A DNA stretch of 45,870 bases from an uncultured Nodularia sp. (GTDB taxonomy: Bacteria; Cyanobacteriota; Cyanobacteriia; Cyanobacteriales; Nostocaceae): assembly GCA_903911355.1 (NCBI GenBank), contig CAIWDD010000075.1, positions 1 to 45,870 on the forward strand, written 5' to 3'. Numbering within the stretch: the stretch's first letter is position 1; each line of letters opens with the position of its first letter. Below the pieces are notes generated by a model, which made no database searches, was not told the origin of the DNA, and worked only from the letters and a program-made list of their open reading frames with translations. The translations under genes and the position numbers were made by a program. Positions 7,472 through 16,953 of the stretch are shown one piece after another.

Positions 7472-8983
7472 TTAAAACTCCAGGCGCTGATATTCAGCAA
7501 CGGAGGCTGCGGCGGGTCTTGCGCGCTGTCTAGCCCAATCTCTCAGGGCTGTTACTTGTTCTTGCATCGTCCGAGACAACGGCAGAGTCGCTTTTAGTGC
7601 AGCAATAATATCTAATTGTGTGAACTCGCGGTCTTGGGCAAAGGCTTCATACATCGCCGCCACAAGTGCTTGTTCAATTTCTGCCCCAGAGAAGCCGTCA
7701 GACATCTTGGCTAATTGCTCAAGATCGAATCGCGAAATTTCTTCACGACGCTTGGTGAGGTGGATTTTGTAAATATCCTGGCGTTCTTCGGTTGTGGGCA
7801 GATCCACAAAGAAAATTTCGTCAAAACGTCCTTTCCGTAAAAATTCTCCTGGTAAGCGTTCCACTCGGTTAGCAGTGGCCATGACGAAGACTGGAGATTT
7901 TTTATCTTGCATCCATGTTAGGAAAGAACCAAAGATTCTACTTGATGTACCCCCATCTGAATCAGATGAACCTGAGCTACCCGCAAAGGATTTATCTAAC
8001 TCGTCTATGAACAGAATCGCTGGAGAGATAGATTCTGCTGTTTTTAGGGCATTACGTAAATTTGCTTCACTTCTTCCCACCATTGAGCCGTCATATACCC
8101 GCCCCATATCTAGGCGTAGTAATGGTAAACCCCATAGTCGGGAGGTAGTTTTGGCAATTAGCGACTTACCGCAACCAGGAACACCAAGAATTAACATTCC
8201 TTTGGGTTGAGGTAAACCATACTCTCTCGCCCTTTCTGTAAAGGCATTCGATCGCTGTTTGAGCCACCTTTTTAGTTCTTCTAAGCCCCCTACAGCATCA
8301 ATGGTTGCATCTTCTTCGATGTATTCTAAAATACCATTGCGCCGAATTAGTTGCTTTTTCTCTGATAGAACTATATCTACTTCTTCTTCCGTTAGGCGAC
8401 CTGTAGTTACTTGTGCCTTACGGTATACTTTCTCAGATTCGTCTTTAGTTAAACCTAAAGCGGCTCTGAGAAGCTTTTCTCGCGCCTCGGTTGTCAGTCG
8501 TCGCCCCCGATTTTGCTCTAAATGGTAAGTTAAAACTTTGTTTAACTCCGCCATGTCTGGCAATTGGAAGTCAATCACGACAACTTCTTTCTCTAGTTCA
8601 ATGGGAACCTGCTGCATGGGTGACATCAAAATGATGTTCTTCTGCATTCCCTTGAAGCTGGCGATCGCATCTCTTAATGACCTTGTTGTGGCCGGCGCAT
8701 CAATAAACGGATGTAAATCTTTAAGAATAAATATACCAGGTTCCTTCTGTCGGATTATCCACTCAATTGCCGCCTCTGGGGAAACAGTATTGTGTTGAGT
8801 GACGTTCCGGGGTTGCCCATATTCCACGATGCCGTGAGTTACTGTCCAGACGTATACGCGGCGTTGGGGCTTTAATATTTGGGCGATTGTGGAAATTGCC
8901 TGTTCCGCCCGCTCTTCCTCGGAGGTCACAAGGTAGATTAGAGGATATTGAGCTTGAATTAGAATACTGAGCTCTTCTTTCAT
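7472..8983 (-). CDS. ycf46: Ycf46 AAA-type ATPase
   Basis: The 503-residue AAA protein belongs to the Ycf46 family shared with red algal plastids, which has been linked to photosynthesis and inorganic carbon use in cyanobacteria. The N-terminal half (1-225) is the Ycf46-specific region. The ATPase module follows: Walker A GVPGCGKS (267-274), Walker B ILFIDE (323-328), sensor-1 ATAN (369-372) and the arginine-finger segment FLRKGRFDE (381-389). A Gly/Ser/Asp-rich insert (about 334-348) lies after Walker B. The C-terminal lid helices contain SDGFSGAEIEQAL. No membrane segment is visible. It is flanked on the same strand by an RHH gene upstream and ycf35 downstream. Confidence 0.95.
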   Translation of the reverse strand: MKEELSILIQAQYPLIYLVTSEEERAEQAISTIAQILKPQRRVYVWTVTHGIVEYGQPRNVTQHNTVSPEAAIEWIIRQKEPGIFILKDLHPFIDAPATTRSLRDAIASFKGMQKNIILMSPMQQVPIELEKEVVVIDFQLPDMAELNKVLTYHLEQNRGRRLTTEAREKLLRAALGLTKDESEKVYRKAQVTTGRLTEEEVDIVLSEKKQLIRRNGILEYIEEDATIDAVGGLEELKRWLKQRSNAFTERAREYGLPQPKGMLILGVPGCGKSLIAKTTSRLWGLPLLRLDMGRVYDGSMVGRSEANLRNALKTAESISPAILFIDELDKSFAGSSGSSDSDGGTSSRIFGSFLTWMQDKKSPVFVMATANRVERLPGEFLRKGRFDEIFFVDLPTTEERQDIYKIHLTKRREEISRFDLEQLAKMSDGFSGAEIEQALVAAMYEAFAQDREFTQLDIIAALKATLPLSRTMQEQVTALRDWARQRARPAAASVAEYQRLEF

Positions 8984-9076
8984 ACAATCGACCTGCTTGA
9001 GACCTTATACAGTAAAGACATCGTTTTTTGGTTGTGGCAACAGCAGAATTATGAATTGTTCATTCATCATTCTTAC

Positions 9077-9421
9077 CTAGCAAGGAACCAATTCTTCCTC
9101 ACCCTTGGGATGAGTTTCATCTTTTTCCATTTCATCAATAGATAGATGCTCCCTCATTATTCCCGGTTGATTACCCATGGCAATCAGTTCTCCATCACGT
9201 AAGACTAATGAACTGTCACAATCTGGGCAGGAGTAAATTCGGTGTGTTCGTCCATACACAGAAGCTTCAATTTCCTCCACTAATTCTGAGTTAGCTAGGT
9301 AGAAGACTAGGGCGCGTTCGGCAAGTTCAGACATCGGTTCGGAATCAATAGCTGAACGAATCTTCAGTTTTTTGTGAACTTCTGGCGACAAATACAAAGT
9401 AACCTTTTGCTTAGCTTGCAT
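9077..9421 (-). CDS. Ribbon-helix-helix protein with CPDC motif, next to ycf46
   Basis: The 114-residue protein has an N-terminal ribbon-helix-helix-like segment (KVTLYLSPEVHKKLKIRSA at 6-24, then SELAERALVFYLAN at 31-44), as in CopG-type DNA-binding proteins. The middle holds SCPDCDSSLVLRDGELIAMG (64-83), a single CxxC that resembles half of a zinc ribbon. The tail is acidic. Only one CxxC is present, so zinc binding would need dimerisation or C114. It lies 93 nt upstream of ycf46 on the same strand and may regulate or accompany it. The specific protein is not recognised. Confidence 0.75.
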   Translation of the reverse strand: MQAKQKVTLYLSPEVHKKLKIRSAIDSEPMSELAERALVFYLANSELVEEIEASVYGRTHRIYSCPDCDSSLVLRDGELIAMGNQPGIMREHLSIDEMEKDETHPKGEEELVPC

Positions 9422-10922
<1,501 letters not shown>

Positions 10923-10980
10923 TTCTTAGCCTGTAGGGAAACATTCTTTTTGACTGAGCATCAACTATCTAGTTTGTGGG

Positions 10981-10997
10981 GTGGGCATCTTGCCCAC
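10981..10997. repeat. Dispersed GTGGGCATCTTGCCCAC palindrome
   Basis: Perfect 6-bp inverted repeat with 5-nt centre, of a type widely scattered in Nostocales genomes, lying between sqdB and sqdX. A hairpin here could modulate sqdX expression from the sqdB transcript, but it is not followed by a T-run. Confidence 0.55.
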
Positions 10998-11128
10998 TTC
11001 TACCTGGCAGGGCGGACTGACCATAAAGCCTGCATATGCACGATTTGTATCTGTACCCACCAGACCGAGTGTCCGGGTAATTGATTGCCATCCAAAAGCA
11101 TCTGGGATTATCTGCTTATTTAGTTTTT

Positions 11129-12265
11129 ATGAGAATCGCCCTATTTACTGAAACCTTTCTCCCGAAAATTGACGGCATAGTCACGCGCCTGCGCCATACT
11201 GTAGACCATCTCCAGCGCCGTGGTGACCAAGTGCTAGTGTTTGCCCCTGATGGCGGCATCACCGAACACAAAGGAGCTCAAGTTTACGGCGTGAGTGGTT
11301 TTCCGCTGCCATTGTATCCAGAGCTAAAAATGGCCTTACCCCGTCCCGCCATTGGTTCTGCTTTAGAAGAATTTCAGCCAGATATTATTCATGTGGTTAA
11401 TCCAGCTGTCTTAGGACTGGCGGGAATTTTTTATAGCAAGATCCTCAAAATACCATTAGTAGCCTCCTACCATACCCATTTACCTCAATACCTCCAGCAT
11501 TACGGATTGGGAATGCTAGAAGGGCTGTTGTGGGAATTGCTCAAAGGTGCTCATAATCAAGCCGCTTTGAATCTTTGTACCTCTACGGCGATGATGACAG
11601 AACTCACAGGACATGGTATCGAACGGGTCAAGATCTGGCAAAGAGGTGTAGATACAGAATTATTTCATCCTAATTTAGCTACTGGGGTCATGCGATCGCG
11701 TCTGTCTGAAAATCACCCAGACAGTCCCTTGCTACTCTATGTCGGTCGTCTTTCCGCCGAAAAGGAAATTGAGCGCATCAAGCCCATATTAGCTGCAATT
11801 CCCGATGCTCGATTGGCATTGGTAGGTGATGGACCCCACCGTCAAGAATTAGAAAAACATTTTGCCGACACTCCCACCCATTTTGTGGGATATCTCATGG
11901 GGAAAGAATTAGGTTCTGCCTTTGCTAGCGCTGATGCCTTTATTTTTCCCTCTCGCACAGAAACACTAGGTCTGGTGCTACTAGAAGCAATGGCCGCTGG
12001 TTGTCCGGTAGTAGCAGCCCGTTCTGGGGGAATTCCTGATATTGTTACAGATGGCGTCAATGGCTATCTTTTTGACCCCACAGCAGATGTTGAAGATGCC
12101 ATTAATGCCACTGTCCGCCTCCTAGAACACAAGCAAGAACGAGATGTCATCCGTCATAACGCCCGTAGAGAGGCAGAAAAATGGGGCTGGTCAGCTGCCA
12201 CCGGTCAGCTACAAGAGTACTATCAGAAGGTGCTTTTCTCGGAAAAAATGACAAAAGTAGCCTAA
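11129..12265 (+). CDS. sqdX: Sulfoquinovosyltransferase (sulfolipid synthase)
   Basis: SqdX transfers sulfoquinovose from UDP-sulfoquinovose to diacylglycerol, the last step of SQDG synthesis at the membrane. From ATG 11129 (MRIALFTETFLPKIDGIVTR) the protein has 378 residues and two Rossmann lobes of a GT4 glycosyltransferase. The N-lobe glycine loop is FLPKIDGI. The C-lobe has LLLYVGRLSAEKEIE and the E-x7-E donor site in SRTETLGLVLLEAMAAG (about E278 and E286). An in-frame TTG at 11081 is less likely as start. Its place directly after sqdB supports the SqdX call against other GT4 enzymes. Confidence 0.95.
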   Translation: MRIALFTETFLPKIDGIVTRLRHTVDHLQRRGDQVLVFAPDGGITEHKGAQVYGVSGFPLPLYPELKMALPRPAIGSALEEFQPDIIHVVNPAVLGLAGIFYSKILKIPLVASYHTHLPQYLQHYGLGMLEGLLWELLKGAHNQAALNLCTSTAMMTELTGHGIERVKIWQRGVDTELFHPNLATGVMRSRLSENHPDSPLLLYVGRLSAEKEIERIKPILAAIPDARLALVGDGPHRQELEKHFADTPTHFVGYLMGKELGSAFASADAFIFPSRTETLGLVLLEAMAAGCPVVAARSGGIPDIVTDGVNGYLFDPTADVEDAINATVRLLEHKQERDVIRHNARREAEKWGWSAATGQLQEYYQKVLFSEKMTKVA

Positions 12266-12280
12266 ATAGACATTGGTTTG

Positions 12281-12345
12281 ACATACTCACCGAGCTTGAA
12301 GCTCGGTGATTCTTGACAGTTCACAGTAACTCGCTGCCGAAGCAG
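12281..12345 (-). mobile_element. Right-end remnant of an IS200/IS605-type element
   Basis: On the minus strand a UUCG-capped hairpin (CTGC TTCG GCAG, 12334-12345) is followed by a near-perfect 23-nt inverted repeat TCACCGAGCTT.AAGCTCGGTGA (12287-12309) and then GTATGTCAA. Cyanobacterial IS200/IS605 elements commonly end in this way, with a foldback followed by a short GTATGTCAA-like tail. No tnpA or tnpB frame is present beside it, so this is at most a decayed or solo end. The match is from memory of such ends, not from a search. Confidence 0.5.
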
Positions 12346-12570
12346 TCTTATAGTCACTCCCTGTCCATTTAAAGTCGTGCCGATGCCCCATGCCGACTAT
12401 TGCATTTTAGCTTTTTGTTGTTTCTTAGGCAAGTTTTTTGCCAAGAATCAAGAAAAGCCGTCGTAGAACAACGGGGTTTTAAACCCATTTTTTCGATAAC
12501 CCCCTCCATGAAAACTGCTGTGAGACTCCCCGCACCCTTGGTGACGGGGATTGTTATTTCATCTGTCCTC

Positions 12571-12788
12571 CTTAGAGACTTAGAGGATGTTTGGAAAGTC
12601 ATGATTAGTGCATCAATTATTATTTGACCCCTCCCTAACCCTCCCCTTGTAACGGGAGGGGACTGGATTTGATTGTTTTTTGTGTGTTCCCCAATACTTC
12701 CCAATCCTTCCTATTCCCTATTCCCTGTTCCCTGTTTCCTAAGATAAAAATTAACTGTTGAAAACTTATCAAACAACCTCTTAGAGAC
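12571..12788. mobile_element. MITE-like element, about 200 bp, with 9-bp flanking direct repeats
   Basis: CTTAGAGAC occurs at 12571-12579 and again at 12780-12788, bracketing a 200-bp segment. Inside, the left end AGAGGATGTTTGGAAAGT and the reverse complement of the right end (AGGTTGTTTGATAAGT) are imperfect terminal inverted repeats. The interior has a hairpin CCCTCCCCTTGTAACGGGAGGG and ATTCCCT/GTTCCCT runs. It has no coding capacity. A related left half appears at about 45429-45516. Confidence 0.55.
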
Positions 12789-12840
12789 TATGGGATACGA
12801 GTTTTGAGTTTTGCTATATAAACCTGCTATTTGTACTCCT

Positions 12841-13101
12841 TCAGCTTGTAGTTTCCCCATCATCATTTTGAAAGGGACTTTTGCCAATTTGCAGTTGTTT
12901 TTTCGTTTTTTTCAGTTGTTTCCATAAAGCTTTGATTTGTTCGTAAGCTTCTTCTGGGGTGAGCTTTCCACCCGTCTCTAAATTACAGATATAACTGATA
13001 CGTTGAGCAAATTCCTGCAAATTTGCATTAAAAACCAAATTTTCAGGCTTGACATGACCATAGTAGCGTCCACGAGGATAGAGAAAATCATCTTTGTTCA
13101 T
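12841..13101 (-). CDS. Small conserved cyanobacterial protein of unknown function
   Basis: The 86-residue product MNKDDFLYPRGRYYGHVKPE is a small soluble protein of a type I associate with cyanobacteria (possibly annotated DUF7219). It has an N-terminal DDFLYPRGRYYG motif, a central NLQEFAQRISYICNLETGGKLTPEEAYEQIK helix pair and a lysine-rich third helix (ALWKQLKKTKKQL). ATG 13101 is preferred over the in-frame 13116 start because GGAG lies 9 nt upstream of it. A 24-codon open frame on the same strand lies just upstream. Function unknown. Confidence 0.75.
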   Translation of the reverse strand: MNKDDFLYPRGRYYGHVKPENLVFNANLQEFAQRISYICNLETGGKLTPEEAYEQIKALWKQLKKTKKQLQIGKSPFQNDDGETTS

Positions 13102-13127
13102 TATTTTTTTCTCCATTTTTATTGTAT

Positions 13128-13202
13128 TTATTTTCCATCAATAAATTCTCGAACTGTATCCCACGTAACTTTTTTATTCTTGTCTTCTTTGTCTAAAATC
13201 AT
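13128..13202 (-). CDS. Possible 24-residue micro-ORF or gene remnant
   Basis: ATG 13202 opens a frame encoding MILDKEDKNKKVTWDTVREF plus four residues (IDGK) and a TAA at 13128. The composition (KKVTWDTVREFIDGK) looks like the end of a real small protein rather than random sequence. It lies 26 nt upstream of the small conserved gene on the same strand. No clear Shine-Dalgarno site is seen. It may be a leader peptide, a tiny gene, or the tail of a decayed one. Confidence 0.25.
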   Translation of the reverse strand: MILDKEDKNKKVTWDTVREFIDGK

Positions 13203-13563
13203 GGGTTTTTTTTGTACTTGAAAGTTTTTAATATAACTAAATAATTAACTACCCTCAATTTTTTTCTCAGACCCAATTAGTTTACATTAAGACTTTAATC
13301 ATACCGGTGTGAGACAAGAAATGGTTAATTATGATTGGGAATTTCAAACATTAAGTCAAACCTCAAACCTTTGACAAAAAGCTGTATAAACAATTTACAG
13401 AACATTGTGTGTAAGTGAGATACAGTAGGGGGGCATGATTCCTACCCTACAGAAGTTTTAAGATTAATACTTGCACCTCATTTACCTGTAATCTGCTGTA
13501 TTTACTTAATTGGCAAAATATGATAGTTTTATAGTCTGATTGTTGAGAACTTATTTCATTAAA

Positions 13564-13580
13564 TTATCATTAAATGATAA
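13564..13580. promoter_or_regulatory. 17-bp AT-rich palindrome upstream of purC
   Basis: TTATCATT-A-AATGATAA is an odd-centred perfect inverted repeat 186 nt before purC. Its base content recalls Fur-type operators, but it does not match the usual 7-1-7 Fur box, so no regulator is assigned. Confidence 0.3.
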
Positions 13581-13765
13581 ACTAGATTTTGTCAATTGAT
13601 TACATATTTTATCCTTGATGACCTTTTTTCAGGTGTATGTGCTTGATATCAGCTAACCAACTATAGCTAACTCAGCACCAATGGCGGATATTGAAGCACA
13701 AAAGATAAAATAGTTAAGCCTAAAAGGTCGAAAACTACCCACTGCGTACAAATTTATCTCATATC

Positions 13766-14503
13766 ATGTCTGTTTATCCCCAGTTATACGAAGGCAAAGC
13801 TAAAATTCTCTATGCAACGGACGAGCCAGAAGTCCTGTTAGCTGATTTTAAAGATGATGCCACGGCTTTTAATGCCCAGAAACGTGGCAGTATTATCAAC
13901 AAGGGAAAAATTAACTGTAGCATTTCTAGCCGGCTATTTCAGCAGTTAGAAACACAAGGTATAAAAACACACTATATTGATAGTCCTCAACCGCACCAAA
14001 TGCGAGTCAAGGCTGTGAAGATTGTGCCACTAGAAGTAGTGGTGAGAAATATTGCCGCAGGAAGTCTGTGTCAGCAAACAGGATTACCAATAGGTACAGT
14101 GCTCAAACAACCTTTAGTGGAATTTTATTACAAAAATGACCAGTTGGGAGATCCACTGTTAACACGCGATCGCCTATTGCTCTTAGAATTAGCAACACCG
14201 GAACAAGTAGAGACAATTCACAATCTAGCATTGCAAGTCAACGAATTTCTCCGGGGATTTTGGCAGCAGTGCGGCATTACCCTAGTAGACTTCAAACTAG
14301 AATTTGGTTTGGACTCAAAACAGCAGATACTCTTGGCAGATGAAATCAGCCCGGATACTTGCCGTTTATGGAACACAGCCGAAGCAGATCCTAACTTGAG
14401 GGTGATGGATAAAGACCGTTTCCGTCGGGATTTGGGAAATGTAGAAAATGCTTACCAGGAGGTATTACAAAGAGTGCTAAAAGTAGTAGAAACTAAAACT
14501 TGA
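13766..14503 (+). CDS. purC: Phosphoribosylaminoimidazole-succinocarboxamide synthase (SAICAR synthetase)
   Basis: PurC joins CAIR and aspartate using ATP to give SAICAR in de novo purine synthesis. The 245 residues match the usual bacterial PurC length and start QLYEGKAKILYATDEPEVL. Signature segments are FKDDATAFNAQKRGSI, VPLEVVVRNIAAGS, TLVDFKLEFG and the C-terminal ADEISPDTCRLWN. It is monocistronic by appearance: a large upstream gap, and about 170 nt before the Omp85 gene. Confidence 0.97.
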   Translation: MSVYPQLYEGKAKILYATDEPEVLLADFKDDATAFNAQKRGSIINKGKINCSISSRLFQQLETQGIKTHYIDSPQPHQMRVKAVKIVPLEVVVRNIAAGSLCQQTGLPIGTVLKQPLVEFYYKNDQLGDPLLTRDRLLLLELATPEQVETIHNLALQVNEFLRGFWQQCGITLVDFKLEFGLDSKQQILLADEISPDTCRLWNTAEADPNLRVMDKDRFRRDLGNVENAYQEVLQRVLKVVETKT

Positions 14504-14544
14504 AATGGTCAAAAGCAAAAAGTCAGAATCAATAGTTTTTGACG

Positions 14545-14562
14545 GATGGTTTGTGAACCATC
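14545..14562 (+). repeat. Hairpin after purC
   Basis: GATGGTT-TGTG-AACCATC is a perfect 7-bp stem 41 nt after the purC stop. No T-run follows, so it is a weak terminator candidate or a simple palindrome. Confidence 0.4.
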
Positions 14563-14675
14563 AGTAAATAGGCAATAGGAAGCAACTTGATTTGCACCTG
14601 GGGTCTTGTGCATAAGAGTAATGGTGTGTGGATGTGATAGCTTGCGTGGCGTAGCCATAGAGGAATTTAAAGAAC

Positions 14676-16832
14676 ATGCGTTTATCTCCGGTATGGATAG
14701 CATTTGTAGCAGTTGCAGCGCCACTAGGCATCTGTGAGAGTGCAAATGCCCAAAGTATTAATAATTCAGAACAGACAACAGAGGTTTTTAGTCCTGGGTT
14801 CAATCAGCACTCAGCAATTGAAACCAAAAATCAGTCTTTGTTCACGGTTACCCCCGTGAAATCATCCCAGAAGACAACAGCAGAAGTAATTGTCCCCACC
14901 TTAACAAGCCTGAAAGTTGATTCGGTTCCGGAAATTGCCCCCCCAGTGCTCACGGCTCAAACTACTCCCGGTGGAGAAAATTCCAGTACTCCAACCTCAG
15001 AACCTCGAGTACTGGTATCAGAAGTAGTTGTCAGACCAGAAAAGGGACAACTAACACCGGAACTAGAAAGACAAGTTTACAGCGTCATTCGTACTCAACC
15101 AGGTCGGACAACAACCAGATCTGAACTGCAAGAAGATATTAATGCCATCTTTGCCACTGGGTTCTTTGCCAACGTTGAAGCAGTGCCACAAGATACACCT
15201 GTGGGCGTACGGGTAAGCTTTATTGTCCAACTTAACCCCGTCCTCACCAAAGTACAAGTGCAAGCTAATCCGGGAACTGATGTTCCCTCGGTACTAGCTC
15301 CCGGTACTGTGGATGCAGTTTTTGGTGAGCAATATGGTCAAGTCCTCAACCTGCGGCAATTCCAAGCAGGTATCCAGCAGTTAACTAAAAAGTACCAAGA
15401 ACAAGGTTACGTATTAGCCAACCTCATTGGCTCACCACAAATTTCGGAAACCGGCCTTGTCACCCTACAAATAGCCGAAGGGGTGGTAGAAAATATTCAG
15501 GTCCGCTTCCAGGATCGCGAAGGTCGGGAGGTAGATGAAAAGGGAGAACCAATTCAGGGACGAACCCAAGAATATATAATTACCCGCGAAATGAAGTTAA
15601 GTCCAGGAGAAGTATTTAACCGGGACATAGTACAAACAGACCTCCAGAGAGTATTTGGACTGGGGCTATTTGAAGACGTCAACATATCTCTTGACCCTGG
15701 TAGTGACCCGAGTCAGGTAAAAGTAGTAGTGAACGTAGCCGAACGTACTAGTGGGTCTATTGCAGCTGGAGCCGGGTTTAGTTCTGCCAGTGGATTATTT
15801 GGGACTGTAAGCTATCAGCAGCAAAACCTAGGAGGAAGAAACCAAAACCTAGGAGCCGAAGTACAGATCGGACAAAGGGAGCTGCTTTTTGATCTGCGGT
15901 TTACAGATCCCTGGATTGCCGGTGACCCCTATAGAACTTCTTATACAACAAATATTTTTCGCCGCAGTTCCGTTTCCTTAATTTTTGACGGCAAAGATGA
16001 GAATATAAGAACATTTCAACTAGGTGAAACCGACGGCGATCGCCCTCGTGTTCTCCGATTAGGTGGCGGTGTTAATTTTAATCGTCCTTTGTCTCCCAAT
16101 CCCTATGAAAGATCAGAATGGAGTGCTTCAGCCGGATTGCAGTATCAACGAATTTCCACCCGTGATGCTGATGGTAATATCAGACCGCAAGGAGCCGTAT
16201 TCGAGGGGGGAGCGCCCAGAGAAACAGTTCCTCTAAGCCTCTCAGGGGGAGGTGAAGATGACTTAGTGTTATTACAACTAGGCGCACAGCGCGACCTGCG
16301 TAATAACCAATTGCAACCAACAGCAGGTTCTTTGCTACGCTTTGGTGTGGATCAGTCCGTACCAGTGGGACTAGGTAGCATTTTTCTAACCAGACTCCGG
16401 GGTAACTATAGCCAATACTTACCTGTGAGGTTGACCAACTTCGCACCGGGGGCGCAAACCCTAGCCTTTAACGTGCAAGGCGGAACAATTCTGGGTGACT
16501 TACCGCCCTATGAAGCTTTTACCCTAGGCGGTAGCAACTCTGTGCGGGGTTACGAAGAAGGAGCCTTAACCAGTGGACGCAGTTATGTCCAAGCATCTGT
16601 TGAGTATCGCTTCCCTGTATTCTCAGTGGTTAACGGCGCACTGTTTGTTGATGTCGGTAGTGACTTAGGAACCACAACTCAGGCGGCTAACGTCCTCAAT
16701 AAAAACGGTAGTGGCTACGGTTACGGTTTGGGTCTGCGTGTACAATCGCCACTAGGCCCCATTCGGATTGACTACGGCATTAACGATGACGGCGATAGTC
16801 GCATCAATTTTGGTATTGGTGAAAGGTTTTAA
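14676..16832 (+). CDS. Omp85/BamA-family outer membrane assembly protein
   Basis: This is the cyanobacterial Omp85 (BamA/Toc75 relative) that inserts beta-barrel proteins into the outer membrane. Residues 1-26 are a signal peptide ending SANAQS. A low-complexity linker follows, then POTRA domains from about 110 to 350 (VVRPEKGQLTPELERQVYSV; LTKVQVQANPG; GVVENIQVRFQDREG), and a 16-strand barrel from about 355 to the end. The lid motif VRGYEEG is at about 623-629 and the last residue is Phe, as required for barrel insertion. Length 718 fits the family. The lipid A genes follow directly in the same direction, an arrangement also known in other Nostocales. Confidence 0.93.
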   Translation: MRLSPVWIAFVAVAAPLGICESANAQSINNSEQTTEVFSPGFNQHSAIETKNQSLFTVTPVKSSQKTTAEVIVPTLTSLKVDSVPEIAPPVLTAQTTPGGENSSTPTSEPRVLVSEVVVRPEKGQLTPELERQVYSVIRTQPGRTTTRSELQEDINAIFATGFFANVEAVPQDTPVGVRVSFIVQLNPVLTKVQVQANPGTDVPSVLAPGTVDAVFGEQYGQVLNLRQFQAGIQQLTKKYQEQGYVLANLIGSPQISETGLVTLQIAEGVVENIQVRFQDREGREVDEKGEPIQGRTQEYIITREMKLSPGEVFNRDIVQTDLQRVFGLGLFEDVNISLDPGSDPSQVKVVVNVAERTSGSIAAGAGFSSASGLFGTVSYQQQNLGGRNQNLGAEVQIGQRELLFDLRFTDPWIAGDPYRTSYTTNIFRRSSVSLIFDGKDENIRTFQLGETDGDRPRVLRLGGGVNFNRPLSPNPYERSEWSASAGLQYQRISTRDADGNIRPQGAVFEGGAPRETVPLSLSGGGEDDLVLLQLGAQRDLRNNQLQPTAGSLLRFGVDQSVPVGLGSIFLTRLRGNYSQYLPVRLTNFAPGAQTLAFNVQGGTILGDLPPYEAFTLGGSNSVRGYEEGALTSGRSYVQASVEYRFPVFSVVNGALFVDVGSDLGTTTQAANVLNKNGSGYGYGLGLRVQSPLGPIRIDYGINDDGDSRINFGIGERF

Positions 16833-16859
16833 ATAGTCACTCCTATATAGTAACTTGAT

Positions 16860-16889
16860 GAGGCACTTGCTAATTTTGGCATTTGCCTC
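16860..16889 (+). repeat. Hairpin between Omp85 gene and lpxC
   Basis: GAGGCA and TGCCTC (16860-16865, 16884-16889) can pair over an 18-nt loop. No T-run follows, so read-through from the Omp85 gene into lpxC is plausible. Confidence 0.35.
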
Positions 16890-16953
16890 AATACTATTCC
16901 GATAAGGGGTCATCACCGAAACTGCAAATGAATCACATATTAACTTTTAGCTC

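Larger units (their letters stand above)
12266..12840. other. Gene-poor region of decayed mobile and repeat DNA after sqdX
   Basis: These 575 bp hold an IS200/IS605-like end, a hairpin at about 12427-12449, a CCCCG...CGGGG inverted pair at about 12528-12549, and a 200-bp MITE-like element. The two short open frames here, one per strand, have no ribosome binding site and no recognisable product. The tail of the region has runs of the ATTCCCT/GTTCCCT type that recur after prfA. Confidence 0.6.
13102..13765. other. Intergenic region upstream of purC
   Basis: This stretch of about 660 bp contains a micro-ORF (13128-13202, minus), a palindrome TTATCATTAAATGATAA (13564-13580), and a weak hairpin GTAGGG...CCCTAC (13425-13450) in a sequence resembling dispersed repeats. 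It is AT-rich and presumably holds the purC promoter. No tRNA or longer coding frame is visible. Confidence 0.5.

Noticed and set aside
12369-12704. Two overlapping open frames (one per strand) at 12.4-12.7 kb, considered as a transposase remnant
   Set aside because: Neither shows transposase motifs, and both run into the MITE-like element and low-complexity repeats.
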